Source: Candidatus Agathobaculum pullistercoris
GTDB lineage: Bacteria > Bacillota > Clostridia > Oscillospirales > Butyricicoccaceae
Assembly: GCA_019114345.1 (NCBI GenBank)
Contig: DXFS01000092.1
Coordinates: 1 to 37,722, forward strand
Length of the DNA: 37,722 nt
Reading direction: 5' to 3'
The position numbers and the translations under genes were made by a program. Positions within the stretch are counted from its first letter, which is position 1; each line of letters begins with the position of its first letter. Shown piece after piece: positions 1-6,483 of this stretch. The notes under the pieces were generated by a model. The model saw nothing but the letters and a program-made list of their open reading frames with translations. It was not told where the DNA came from and did not search any database.

Positions 1-1
1 C

Positions 2-271
2 AACGCGCCGCACCCGCTTTCCGAGGTATTGGATGCGATCCCTGCCGGGACGCTGACGCTTGCCGGGTCGGTCCCCTTCTGGCTGCACGCCCGCGCCGTC
101 CAAAACGACCTGCCGCTGACCGATTACTTAACGCGCGATGAGCTTGCGATCCGCAACGCGGTACCGATCTCCTTAGCGGAAAAGCGCTTTTGCCGCAGCA
201 AACAGCAGGAGCCGGCCCGAAGGCCGGCTCCTGCTGTTGCATTTTGTCGTTTCCATGTGGCTCAGTCATGA
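2..271 (+). CDS. dpaA: Dipicolinate synthase subunit A, upstream fragment (interrupted dpaA/spoVFA)
   Basis: This is the middle of DpaA, the NAD(P)-type subunit of dipicolinate synthase, which makes the spore-core chelator dipicolinic acid in the mother cell. The gene begins before the window. Codons 2-166 give a segment ending R-D-E-L-A-I-R-N-A-V-P, which aligns with R-D-D-I-A-I-Y-N-S-I-P of Bacillus subtilis SpoVFA (recalled from family knowledge). In SpoVFA the next residues are T-V-E-G; here homology stops after the proline. The frame then runs through unrelated sequence, including a large hairpin, to TGA at 269-271. The matching downstream part starts at 4407. In the arrangement shown the product would be truncated and inactive. 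I infer a site-specific intervening element rather than decay, because both halves are intact up to the break. Confidence 0.9.
   Translation, partial: NAPHPLSEVLDAIPAGTLTLAGSVPFWLHARAVQNDLPLTDYLTRDELAIRNAVPISLAEKRFCRSKQQEPARRPAPAVAFCRFHVAQS
145..180. other. Left attachment site of the dpaA element
   Basis: The predicted crossover dinucleotide is CC at 164-165. To its left is dpaA sequence with GGTA directly next to the core. To its right is the element end, whose arm 166-179 pairs with the right-end arm 4393-4406 at 9 of 14 positions in the predicted circle, including all four positions 11-14 from the core (CCGC against GCGG). Position is inferred from protein homology plus symmetry. Confidence 0.65.
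201..238. terminator. 17-bp perfect hairpin just inside the left element end
   Basis: Arms 201-217 and 222-238 pair perfectly around a CGAA loop. On the plus strand a T-rich stretch follows (GCATTTTGTCGTTT). It lies 23 bp beyond the yitT stop codon and 35 bp beyond the dpaA break, so it can end yitT transcription and also stop the interrupted dpaA transcript. Confidence 0.7.
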
Positions 272-1167
272 GGCTTGCGGTAAAAATTCCCCGCCACATG
301 GTCGGTTTTCAGGATATTGATAAAGGCTCTGGGGTCGATCTCATGCACGGCCCGGGTGATCTGCTTGACCTGGTCGCCCGCGATGACCGAATAGATCATA
401 TCCCGCTCTTTGCCGTTATACAGGCCGGTACCGCGGAAGAGTGTAGCCCCGTGGTGTGTCGTATCTTTTATTCGTTCATATACCTCGATCGCACGGTCAG
501 AAATGATGAAAAGCGTGGTCCGCTTGAAGCGCAGGTCGAGCATATGTACAATCTGCGTGGAAGCAAACTGAAAGATGATCGAATACAGCGCTGCGTCCCA
601 GCCGAACAGCAGTCCGGCGACCGCCAGCATCACACAGTTGCCAAGGAAAATATAGTTCCATGCATCCACGCCCAGCCGCTCGCTCAGCGCGACCGAGATA
701 AAGTCTGTGCCGCCGCTTGTCGCACCTGCGAGCAGGCACAGGCTGATCGCAAGCCCGTTGAAAATGCCGCCGAAGATACATACCAGCAGCACATCGTTTG
801 TGATCGGCATGGACGGGATGAGGTCGGTCAACACGCTGGTCAGCACAATGGTCAGGCAGGAGTACAGCGTGAAATGCCTTCCAATCAGCTTATAGCTGAC
901 CACAGCCGGGATTGCATTGAGCGCAAGGTTGATCAGTGTAAACGGCAGCGTCACACCTGCAAACCGCTGCGCACTGCGCTGGATCAGCAGGGTCAGACCG
1001 TTAAATCCGCCCGGGAACAGGCCGCCCGCATCCACAAAGCTCTGGATATTGGCCGCCATTAGAACGGATGCGGCGATAATCAGCAGCAAGCGCCTGCAGG
1101 TTTGCCAGCCGCTCTGCGGCCGCGCCGGGAATCCCGCTGTTCCTCTGTCCTTTCCCCTGTTTCCCAT
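262..1167 (-). CDS. YitT family membrane protein (DUF2179 C-terminus)
   Basis: A 301-residue membrane protein of the YitT/YebE type. A short basic N-terminus is followed by five to six hydrophobic segments (about residues 25-180), including the family's conserved G-G-x-x-G-L and G-A-T-S-G-G-T-D stretches. A soluble C-terminal DUF2179 domain ends in a segment like I-D-P-R-A-F-I. The biochemical role of the family is not established; transport or small-ligand sensing is often assumed. The start at 1167 is chosen because a GGGGGAGA ribosome site lies five bases upstream; an in-frame codon at 1203 lacks one. A good sigma-A promoter precedes it. It lies wholly inside the dpaA element and is divergent from the permease. 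Confidence 0.85.
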   Translation of the reverse strand: MGNRGKDRGTAGFPARPQSGWQTCRRLLLIIAASVLMAANIQSFVDAGGLFPGGFNGLTLLIQRSAQRFAGVTLPFTLINLALNAIPAVVSYKLIGRHFTLYSCLTIVLTSVLTDLIPSMPITNDVLLVCIFGGIFNGLAISLCLLAGATSGGTDFISVALSERLGVDAWNYIFLGNCVMLAVAGLLFGWDAALYSIIFQFASTQIVHMLDLRFKRTTLFIISDRAIEVYERIKDTTHHGATLFRGTGLYNGKERDMIYSVIAGDQVKQITRAVHEIDPRAFINILKTDHVAGNFYRKPHD

Positions 1168-1220
1168 TCTTTCTCCCCCTTGATAAATGGATCGATAAAC
1201 CACCCTGTGTCTGCACGATT

Positions 1221-1250
1221 ATTATAGCACACAGCCGCTCCGGCCCTCAA
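1221..1250 (-). promoter_or_regulatory. Sigma-A promoter of the yitT-like gene
   Basis: On the minus strand, -35 TTGAGG (1245-1250), an 18-bp spacer and -10 TATAAT (1221-1226) lie about 55 bp upstream of the chosen start. This is a vegetative-type promoter inside the dpaA element. Confidence 0.65.
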
Positions 1251-1365
1251 GGCAGTAACCTGGGAATTCGCTGTAAATTTATCCGCGTTGTGGCGGTCGT
1301 TCCCTGTGTCATGTTCCCTATATTTGTGCTTTTCGACAAAGGATGCCGTTTTTTACAAATTTCCG

Positions 1366-1394
1366 TGGACATACCGGGTGGGATTTGATATGAT
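1366..1394 (+). promoter_or_regulatory. Sigma-A promoter of the NCS2 permease
   Basis: TGGACA (1366-1371), a 17-bp spacer and TATGAT (1389-1394), about 75 bp upstream of the permease start. The leader that follows contains the 1412-1436 hairpin. Confidence 0.6.
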
Positions 1395-1411
1395 AATAAG
1401 GTATTTCACTG

Positions 1412-1436
1412 CCCGCAGCCGCCGCACGGCTGCGGG
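1412..1436 (+). promoter_or_regulatory. Leader hairpin upstream of the permease
   Basis: A perfect 9-bp GC-rich stem (1412-1420 with 1428-1436) and 7-base loop sit in the permease leader. No T-run follows, so it is not a classic terminator. I could not find the conserved core of a purine riboswitch here. Confidence 0.4.
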
Positions 1437-1471
1437 CGCATTTCACAGAACAAAGGAAGGCTGTTGATCCA

Positions 1472-2800
1472 ATGCAAAAAGAGAAAACTTCGGGCGGAGA
1501 ACTGTTCCGGCTCGACGGCAAACCCTCCTGGGGGCAGGCGTTCCCGCAGGCGCTGCAGCATGTGCTGGCCATGCTGGTCGGCAACATCACCCCGCCGATG
1601 CTGATCGCGAGCACGCTCTCGCTTTCTGCCGGCGACCAGATCATCCTCACCCAGGCCGCTATGCTCATCGGCGGCATCACCACCCTGCTGCAGCTCTATC
1701 CCCTCCTGGGCTTCGGCATGGGGCTGCCGAACGTCATGGGTGTGGCGTTTGCTTACATGCCCATCCTGACCATGATCGGCACACAGTACGGCATTTCTGC
1801 CATTTTCGGCTCCCAGCTCGTCGCAGGCTTTGTCTCAATCTTTATCGGCATGTTCATGGGAAAGATCCGGCGTTTCTTCCCGCCCATCGTCAGCGGCACC
1901 GTAGTGCTCAGCATCGGCCTGACGCTGTATGAAACCGCGATGAACTACATGGGCGGCGGCTCAGCCGCACAGAATGCCGGCACCTTCGGCTCCGGCCAGT
2001 TCTGGATCCTTGCACTGATCACACTGGCTGTCACGCTGGCCTGCAGCCTGTTCGGCAAAGGCTATGTACGCGTTTCCGGTATGCTGATCGGCATCCTGGT
2101 CGGCTATGTGATCGCGCTGTTCATGGGCGGCATTGTGGACTTCAGCAGCCTCGGCGAGGCAGGCTGGATCTCGCTGCCCCGCCCGTTCTATTTCAGCCTG
2201 GCGTTCCATCCGGACGCAATCATTATGATGATCCTGATGTACGTCGTTCAGGCTGTGCAGACGATCGGCGATGTCTCCTCGACCGCTATGGGCGGCTTTG
2301 GCCGTGAAGCGACCGACAAGGAACTCGGCGGCGCAATCAAGGGCCAGTCGGTCTGCGGCATGATCGGCGCGGTCATCGGCGGTCTGCCGACCGACCCGTA
2401 CAGCCAGAATGTCGGCCTGATCTGCACGACCAAGGTTGTCGCCAAGCGTGTGTTTGTGATTGTCGGCGCGGTCATGCTGGTGGCGGGCTTCTGCCCCAAG
2501 TTCGGCGCGCTGATGACCACCATCCCGCAGCCTGTTCTGGGCGGTGCAACGGTTACTGTATTCGCGGCGATCACCATGTCGGGCATCCAGCTGCTGAACG
2601 AGCAGCCGATGAATTACCGCAACAAGATGATCGTGGGCATTGCGCTCGCGCTCGGCCTGGGCATCGACGCTGTGCCGGATATCCTGCAGTTCTGCCCGCA
2701 GCTTGTCCGCAACATCTTCGGCAGCTCGCTGGTGATATCTTTCCTTGTCGTGTTCCTGCTCAATATCATCGTGCCGGAGGACGATTCCCCGGCCACCTGA
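1472..2800 (+). CDS. NCS2 family nucleobase (xanthine/uracil-type) permease
   Basis: A 442-residue proton- or sodium-coupled nucleobase importer of the NCS2 (UraA/PbuX/XanQ) family in the cytoplasmic membrane. About 12-14 hydrophobic segments are visible. Family motifs include an N-terminal Q-H-V-L-A-M (about residue 29), a transmembrane-8-type Q-T-I-G-D with following S-S-T-A, and a downstream G-x-x-x-x-P-T-D-P-Y-S-Q-N-V-G-L block. These fit the xanthine branch slightly better than uracil, but substrate is not settled by sequence alone. The start ATG has AAGGAAGG about 11 bases upstream. It is cargo of the dpaA element, is driven by its own vegetative-type promoter, and converges on the recombinase gene through a shared terminator. 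Confidence 0.88.
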   Translation: MQKEKTSGGELFRLDGKPSWGQAFPQALQHVLAMLVGNITPPMLIASTLSLSAGDQIILTQAAMLIGGITTLLQLYPLLGFGMGLPNVMGVAFAYMPILTMIGTQYGISAIFGSQLVAGFVSIFIGMFMGKIRRFFPPIVSGTVVLSIGLTLYETAMNYMGGGSAAQNAGTFGSGQFWILALITLAVTLACSLFGKGYVRVSGMLIGILVGYVIALFMGGIVDFSSLGEAGWISLPRPFYFSLAFHPDAIIMMILMYVVQAVQTIGDVSSTAMGGFGREATDKELGGAIKGQSVCGMIGAVIGGLPTDPYSQNVGLICTTKVVAKRVFVIVGAVMLVAGFCPKFGALMTTIPQPVLGGATVTVFAAITMSGIQLLNEQPMNYRNKMIVGIALALGLGIDAVPDILQFCPQLVRNIFGSSLVISFLVVFLLNIIVPEDDSPAT

Positions 2801-2813
2801 CCCAATGACGGCA

Positions 2814-2848
2814 AAACGCCCCGAAACACTATGTGTTTCGGGGCGTTT
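2814..2848. terminator. Bidirectional terminator between permease and recombinase
   Basis: A perfect 16-bp stem (2814-2829 with 2833-2848, loop TAT) flanked by A and T tracts on both sides. It serves the plus-strand permease and the minus-strand recombinase, whose TAA stop (2847-2849) overlaps the stem. Confidence 0.85.
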
Positions 2849-4205
2849 ACGTATCCTGCACCCGTTCGCAGGAGGAAAAGATCCCGCGCTTCCAGTCCTC
2901 TGCCTGCAGGCGGAACATCCCCGGCACGCCGCGCAGCCGCACCGCCAGCGCCCGCTCCTCCACGGTGATCTGTTCGGGCAGCGCCGCATAGGCTGCGCCG
3001 CCGGGCAGGGACTCGGTCTGCAGGAAGGCGCGGCAGGCTTCCCCGTCCGCGCCCGCTGTTTTCAAGCAAAGTGCGGCGGTTTCGGTTGCCGCCCGCCCGG
3101 TGTCAATGCCTATCCGGTCCAGCAGATACAACATGCCTGCGCACACCGTGCTATGCGGGACGGGATGCATGGTGCAGCCTGCCCTGCCGTGCTGCACCTG
3201 CGCCCGGCAGGCCCAGAAGCGGTACATGCTCCCGTCCGCACGAATACGCTGCCGCGGCACAAAGCGGCTGCCGCAGCCCCCGCACACCAGCTTACCCGAA
3301 CACCAGTACCGCGCGGAATGGCGCTTTTTCTGCCCGTTCGGTGCGCGCCGTGCCAGTTCGCGCTGCACCGCGTCGAACTGCTCCCGCGGCACGATCGCTT
3401 CATGGTGCCCGCGCAGATAGACCTGCTCCTCCCGTCCGTCGTTTTTCACTTTCCTGTGGTCGAGGAAATCCGGCGTGCAGGTCTTTTTCTGCAGCAGGTC
3501 GCCGCAATATTTTTCATTGCGCAGCAGCCGCAGCACCATGGTAGATGACCAAGGCTTATCCCGTGCGCGCGGCGGCGGGATGCCCGCCCCGGTCAGTTCG
3601 CGCGCAATAATGTACGTCCCCTTGCCCTCGTGCAGGAATTTGTGGTACACCGTGCGGATGACAGCCGCCTCCTCCGGCTTGACCGTCAGCCGCCCGCCGC
3701 GCAAATCAAAGCCGTAAATGTTGTTGCAGCCGAACACCACGCCCTGCTCCATCGAACGCCGCTGTCCCCATTTGACGCGCTCCGAGGTCTTGCGGCTCTC
3801 CTCCTGCGCCACGCTCGCCATGATGGTCAGGCGGAACTCCCCGTCGTTCTGCCGGGTGTCGATGTTGTCCGTGATGAACACCACGCCCACGCCGATCCGG
3901 CGCAGCGCCCGTGTATGCGCGAGCGCGTCCACCGTATTGCGGGCAAAACGCGACACCTCCTTGGTCAGGATCAGGTCGATCTCCCCCGCCTGCGCCGCGG
4001 CAATCATGCGCTGGAAGGCTGGGCGGTGCACCGTAGTGCCGGACAGGCCGCGGTCCGCGTAGATCTCCACCAGCGCCCAGTCCGGCCGGCGGCTGATGTA
4101 TTCTGCAAAATAGCGCCGCTGGTGCTCGAGCGAGTGCAGCTGATCGTCCTGCGCGGTGGAAACGCGGCAGTATGCCGCCACGCGCAGCTGTTCCCCGCCG
4201 CTCAT
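2847..4205 (-). CDS. Large serine recombinase (SpoIVCA-like), element excisionase/integrase
   Basis: A 452-residue large serine recombinase, predicted to cut and rejoin the dpaA attachment sites. The N-terminal resolvase domain (1-150) has Y-C-R-V-S with catalytic Ser16, D-R-G-L-S-G (51-56), and E-V-S-R-F-A-R-N (83-90) with the active-site arginines. The Recombinase domain follows (about 160-265). Next is a zinc-ribbon domain with Cys308, Cys311, Cys333 and Cys344. SpoIVCA of B. subtilis is about 500 residues, so this is slightly short, with a limited C-terminal coiled coil. The start at 4205 is chosen because its ATG overlaps the TGA of the upstream 44-codon ORF (ATGA), implying translational coupling; an in-frame codon at 4268 has no ribosome site. 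The gene is intact and lies about 200 bp from the right boundary, as expected for an autonomous element. Confidence 0.93.
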   Translation of the reverse strand: MSGGEQLRVAAYCRVSTAQDDQLHSLEHQRRYFAEYISRRPDWALVEIYADRGLSGTTVHRPAFQRMIAAAQAGEIDLILTKEVSRFARNTVDALAHTRALRRIGVGVVFITDNIDTRQNDGEFRLTIMASVAQEESRKTSERVKWGQRRSMEQGVVFGCNNIYGFDLRGGRLTVKPEEAAVIRTVYHKFLHEGKGTYIIARELTGAGIPPPRARDKPWSSTMVLRLLRNEKYCGDLLQKKTCTPDFLDHRKVKNDGREEQVYLRGHHEAIVPREQFDAVQRELARRAPNGQKKRHSARYWCSGKLVCGGCGSRFVPRQRIRADGSMYRFWACRAQVQHGRAGCTMHPVPHSTVCAGMLYLLDRIGIDTGRAATETAALCLKTAGADGEACRAFLQTESLPGGAAYAALPEQITVEERALAVRLRGVPGMFRLQAEDWKRGIFSSCERVQDT

Positions 4206-4336
4206 GCGCGGTGCAGCGCGGCAAGCGCCTGGGCGAGCGCCTCCGGGCTGAGCCTGCCCGCTGCGCACAGTGCACGCAACATGCCCTCTTTGAGCGCCCG
4301 CTCAACCCTTTCCTTTTCTTCCCTCGTAACCTGCAT
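4202..4336 (-). CDS. 44-residue protein coupled to the recombinase; candidate directionality factor
   Basis: A small ORF starting at ATG 4334-4336 behind a near-perfect ribosome site (GGAGGTGATC) and ending in TGA that overlaps the recombinase ATG. The protein is mostly helical and charged (start M-Q-V-T-R-E-E-K-E-R). Its second half, G-R-L-S-P-E-A-L-A-Q-A-L-A-A-L, resembles the short SHOCT-like helical hairpin. I do not recognise a family with certainty. Established precedent: the Clostridioides difficile skin element encodes a small recombination directionality factor needed for excision. Its position suggests a similar role here, but this is inference; it could equally be a leader that sets recombinase translation. 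Confidence 0.7.
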   Translation of the reverse strand: MQVTREEKERVERALKEGMLRALCAAGRLSPEALAQALAALHRA

Positions 4337-4357
4337 ACCGGATCACCTCCCTACCGG

Positions 4358-4366
4358 TACTATATG
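4358..4366 (-). promoter_or_regulatory. Possible mother-cell (sigma-K-like) -10 element for the recombinase operon
   Basis: On the minus strand the sequence CATATAGTA fits the CATA-N3-TA pattern of sigma-K -10 boxes (and 6 of 8 positions of a sigma-E -10). A start about 7 bases on would fall next to the GGAGGTGATC ribosome site. No convincing -35 is visible, so this is only suggestive. Confidence 0.3.
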
Positions 4367-4388
4367 CGGCGTCACCGGACAGCATGCC

Positions 4389-4425
4389 TATACCGCAAAC
4401 AACCTCCCTACCTGCGAGGGTGCCA
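4389..4425. other. Right attachment site of the dpaA element
   Basis: The predicted core is CC at 4407-4408. To the right, TACC (4409-4412) mirrors GGTA (160-163), so the restored chromosomal site reads GGTA-CC-TACC with dpaA in frame. To the left is the element arm with CCGC at 4393-4396. A 2-bp non-palindromic core inside imperfect dyads is typical of large serine recombinases. Confidence 0.65.
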
Positions 4426-4889
4426 TCCAGCTCGCCATGGAGCAGACCGATTTCACCCTGCAGGGCGCGCGCTGCCTAGTGATCGGCTGCGGCCGTATCG
4501 GCGCGCTGCTCGCGCGCAAGCTGCATGCACTGGATGCGCTTGTGACGGTTTCCGCCCGCTCTGCGCGCGATTTTGCCCGCATCGAGGCAGCAGGCTTAGC
4601 CGCGCTCGACACCCGCCGTCTGGCCGGGCATCTGGACGGCTTTGACCTGGTGTTCAACACCGTGCCTGCGCCCGTGCTCGGCGCATCCGAGCTGGCCGGG
4701 CTCAAGCCGGGCTGCGTGGTGATTGACCTTGCCTCCCTGCCCGGCGGCATTTCGCCCGACGTCAAGCTGCCGCCCGCCTGCCGCGTGCTGCATGCGCTCT
4801 CGCTGCCGGGACGGGTCGCGCCGCTGTCCGCCGCCCGCGCGATCCACGATACTGTGTGTGCGATTTTGCAGGAGGAGGGTGTGCTGTGA
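4407..4889 (+). CDS. dpaA: Dipicolinate synthase subunit A, downstream fragment (interrupted dpaA/spoVFA)
   Basis: The C-terminal part of DpaA. From 4407 the frame reads P-T-C-E-G-A-I-Q-L-A-M-E-Q-T-D-F, matching the P-T-V-E-G-T-I-M-L-A-I-Q-H-T-D-Y block of SpoVFA. A Rossmann dinucleotide-binding motif follows (V-I-G-C-G-R-I-G), then the D-L-A-S-x-P-G-G and L-P-G-R-V-A-P motifs typical of the family's C-terminus. It ends at TGA 4887-4889, overlapping the dpaB start (GTGA). There is no start codon or ribosome site of its own at the boundary; upstream in frame is element sequence. Functional protein requires joining to the fragment at 2-166. No frameshift or premature stop is seen, which argues for ongoing selection. 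Confidence 0.92.
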   Translation, partial: PTCEGAIQLAMEQTDFTLQGARCLVIGCGRIGALLARKLHALDALVTVSARSARDFARIEAAGLAALDTRRLAGHLDGFDLVFNTVPAPVLGASELAGLKPGCVVIDLASLPGGISPDVKLPPACRVLHALSLPGRVAPLSAARAIHDTVCAILQEEGVL

Positions 4890-5476
4890 CCAACCCGCTC
4901 CGCATCGGCTTTGCCCTTACCGGGTCGTTCTGCACCTTCTCCAGGGTGCTGCCTGTCATCCAATCCCTGACCGGGGACGGCTGCGTCGTCACCCCGGTCC
5001 TGTCTGCAAATGCCGGGTCGCTCGATACGCGCTTCGGCACAGCCGCCGGCTGGCGCGACCGTCTGTCCACGCTGACCGGACGCGCGCCGATCGACACCAT
5101 CGCCGCCGCCGAGCCCATCGGGCCGAAGGCCATGTTCGACGTACTCGTCGTCGCACCATGCACGGGCAATACGCTCGCCAAGCTGGCGCACGGCATTACG
5201 GACACGCCGGTCACCATGGCGGTCAAGAGCCACCTGCGCAGTGAAAAACCGGTTGTGCTCGCCGTCTCCACAAACGACGGGCTGGCCGGCAGCGCGGCCA
5301 ACCTCGGCATGCTGCTCAACCGGCGGCATTACTACTTTGTCCCCCTGCGGCAGGACGCCCCGGCCGCCAAGCCCCGCTCACTCGTCGCGGATATGCGGCT
5401 CGTGCCCGACACCATTGCCTCCGCGCTGGAGGGGAGGCAGCTCCAGCCCATCCTGCTCGCGCCGGGCGATGGCTGA
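4886..5476 (+). CDS. dpaB: Dipicolinate synthase subunit B (flavoprotein-like)
   Basis: DpaB (SpoVFB), the flavoprotein-fold partner of DpaA. The two convert the lysine-pathway intermediate hydroxytetrahydrodipicolinate to dipicolinic acid in the mother cell. The 196 residues (B. subtilis about 200) show the N-terminal I-G-F-A-L-T-G-S-F-C-T-F motif, the V-V-A-P-C-T-G-N-T-L-A-K-L-A-H-G-I-T-D-T-P phosphate/flavin loop, and the C-terminal L-L-N-R-R-H-Y-Y-F-V-P-L-R-Q-D block. The start is GTG at 4886, inside the GTGA overlap with the dpaA stop and behind AGGAGGAGGG; this implies translational coupling. With the element in place, transcription from the dpaA promoter would probably not reach dpaB, so both subunits would depend on excision. 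Confidence 0.93.
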   Translation: MTNPLRIGFALTGSFCTFSRVLPVIQSLTGDGCVVTPVLSANAGSLDTRFGTAAGWRDRLSTLTGRAPIDTIAAAEPIGPKAMFDVLVVAPCTGNTLAKLAHGITDTPVTMAVKSHLRSEKPVVLAVSTNDGLAGSAANLGMLLNRRHYYFVPLRQDAPAAKPRSLVADMRLVPDTIASALEGRQLQPILLAPGDG

Positions 5477-5489
5477 CTGGATGTAAAAA

Positions 5490-5518
5490 CCCGCAAGGCA
5501 ATCGCCTTGCGGGTTTTT
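5490..5518. terminator. Bidirectional terminator after dpaB
   Basis: A perfect 10-bp stem (5490-5499 with 5504-5513), loop AATC, followed by TTTTT on plus and a T-run on minus. It ends both dpaAB and the converging lipid kinase gene. Confidence 0.9.
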
Positions 5519-5519
5519 G

Positions 5520-6452
5520 TCATGCTTCGGTTTTGTCGGATATCTGTCCCTTTTCTGTTTCCCGGCTGCTCCCGGTTACAAAGGTAACTGCACGTCTGAA
5601 ATTGGTGATTTCCGCCTGCTTCACCGCTCCGCCGAATTCACCGTCCAACGTCCACGGCACTTCTGCTTCTGCTTCAAAGGTGATATGGGAAGTACGGAAA
5701 TACACAAAACGTGTGGACGCAGTGTTGTGCGTCAGCAAGTCATTTACCAGCCATTGCAGTTCCATCGGGTTTTCTACCGGATAGACCAGCAGCACCTCAT
5801 ACAGGCCGTCATCCAGCACCACACCATCCGGTTCAATGGCTTTAAAGCCGCCGACCGATATGCTGTTGGATACCATGCCGTAGATGAAATCATCTTCTAC
5901 CGACATTTCCGCACTGTCGACACGGATATGATGCTGTTTGATATTGGTCAGCGCCTTGACGCCTTCAAAAATATAGGCTGCCCGTCCGAAGATGTTTTTG
6001 GACTGCTGCGGCGTGGCATAAGACACCTCGGTAAACACGCCGAACGCCGCAATATAATTGAAGTACCGGTCGTTAAAGCGGCCGATGTCAAGCGCCTGCA
6101 AACGATCTCCAGCCGCAACGACGGCCGCCTCTGCCGGCGTTTTGGGGATGCCGAGGCTGAGAGCAAAATCATTTGTCGTGCCTGCGGGGATATAGCCGAG
6201 CGGCGGACGCACCGGCGATTCCATCAGGCCGGTCACAACCTCACTGAGCGTGCCGTCTCCGCCTGCGCAGACGATGCGGTCAAATTCGCCCGCGCGCCCG
6301 CGCACGACGCGGGTCGCATCCTGCGCTCCCTGCGTCACATAGACGTTCACATCATATCCCGCCTGCTGGAACGCCGCCACACAGGGGATCACCTTGCCGC
6401 TCAGCGCGCCCCGTCCGGCGTGCGGGTTGACGATCCACAGCAGCTTTTTCAT
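5520..6452 (-). CDS. Diacylglycerol/lipid kinase family protein (YegS/DgkB type)
   Basis: A 310-residue soluble lipid kinase of the DAGK catalytic family, which phosphorylates diacylglycerol or related lipids at the membrane face and recycles them into phospholipid synthesis. Visible are the N-terminal N-P-x-A-G-R-G (about residues 9-15), the nucleotide-binding G-G-D-G-T-L-S-E (about 64-71), I-P-A-G-T-T-N-D-F-A (about 88-97), and the C-terminal D-D-G-L-Y and L-D-G-E motifs. Length is normal. AAAGGAGG lies 7 bases before the ATG. It starts 31 bp after htpG with no terminator between, so it is probably transcribed with htpG from the CIRCE-controlled promoter. Confidence 0.88.
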   Translation of the reverse strand: MKKLLWIVNPHAGRGALSGKVIPCVAAFQQAGYDVNVYVTQGAQDATRVVRGRAGEFDRIVCAGGDGTLSEVVTGLMESPVRPPLGYIPAGTTNDFALSLGIPKTPAEAAVVAAGDRLQALDIGRFNDRYFNYIAAFGVFTEVSYATPQQSKNIFGRAAYIFEGVKALTNIKQHHIRVDSAEMSVEDDFIYGMVSNSISVGGFKAIEPDGVVLDDGLYEVLLVYPVENPMELQWLVNDLLTHNTASTRFVYFRTSHITFEAEAEVPWTLDGEFGGAVKQAEITNFRRAVTFVTGSSRETEKGQISDKTEA

Positions 6453-6483
6453 TGGGGCGCCTCCTTTGCTTATCCGCCGAATT

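Larger units (their letters stand above)
164..4408. mobile_element. Intervening element splitting dpaA (skin-like, serine-recombinase type)
   Basis: A segment of about 4,243 bp separates two collinear halves of dpaA. It carries, left to right, a YitT-family gene (-), an NCS2 permease (+), a large serine recombinase (-) and a 44-codon ORF (-) coupled to the recombinase. Left boundary: codons N-A-V-P at 155-166. Right boundary: P-T-C-E-G-A-I-Q from 4407. Both ends contain CC (164-165 and 4407-4408). Crossing over there gives N-A-V-P-T-C-E-G-A-I-Q, the uninterrupted DpaA consensus, in frame. Recombinase-excised elements in mother-cell genes are established for sigK (skin) and spoVFB (vfbin); one in spoVFA with this cargo is not known to me. 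Excision during sporulation is inferred. A permanently disrupted gene is the alternative. Confidence 0.87.

Noticed and set aside
1395-1471. Purine riboswitch in the permease leader
   Set aside because: Only a simple GC-rich stem is present; the conserved loop and junction bases of purine aptamers are not seen.
155-4412. TACC shared by both ends (162-165 and 4409-4412) as the crossover core
   Set aside because: Joining there puts the downstream dpaA part out of frame, whereas CC at 164-165/4407-4408 keeps it in frame.
2-4889. dpaA as an ordinary pseudogene or assembly chimera
   Set aside because: Both halves are free of stops and shifts, break at the same codon of one motif, and flank an intact recombinase with a symmetric junction. 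A decayed gene or a random misjoin would not be expected to show this. It remains the main alternative.
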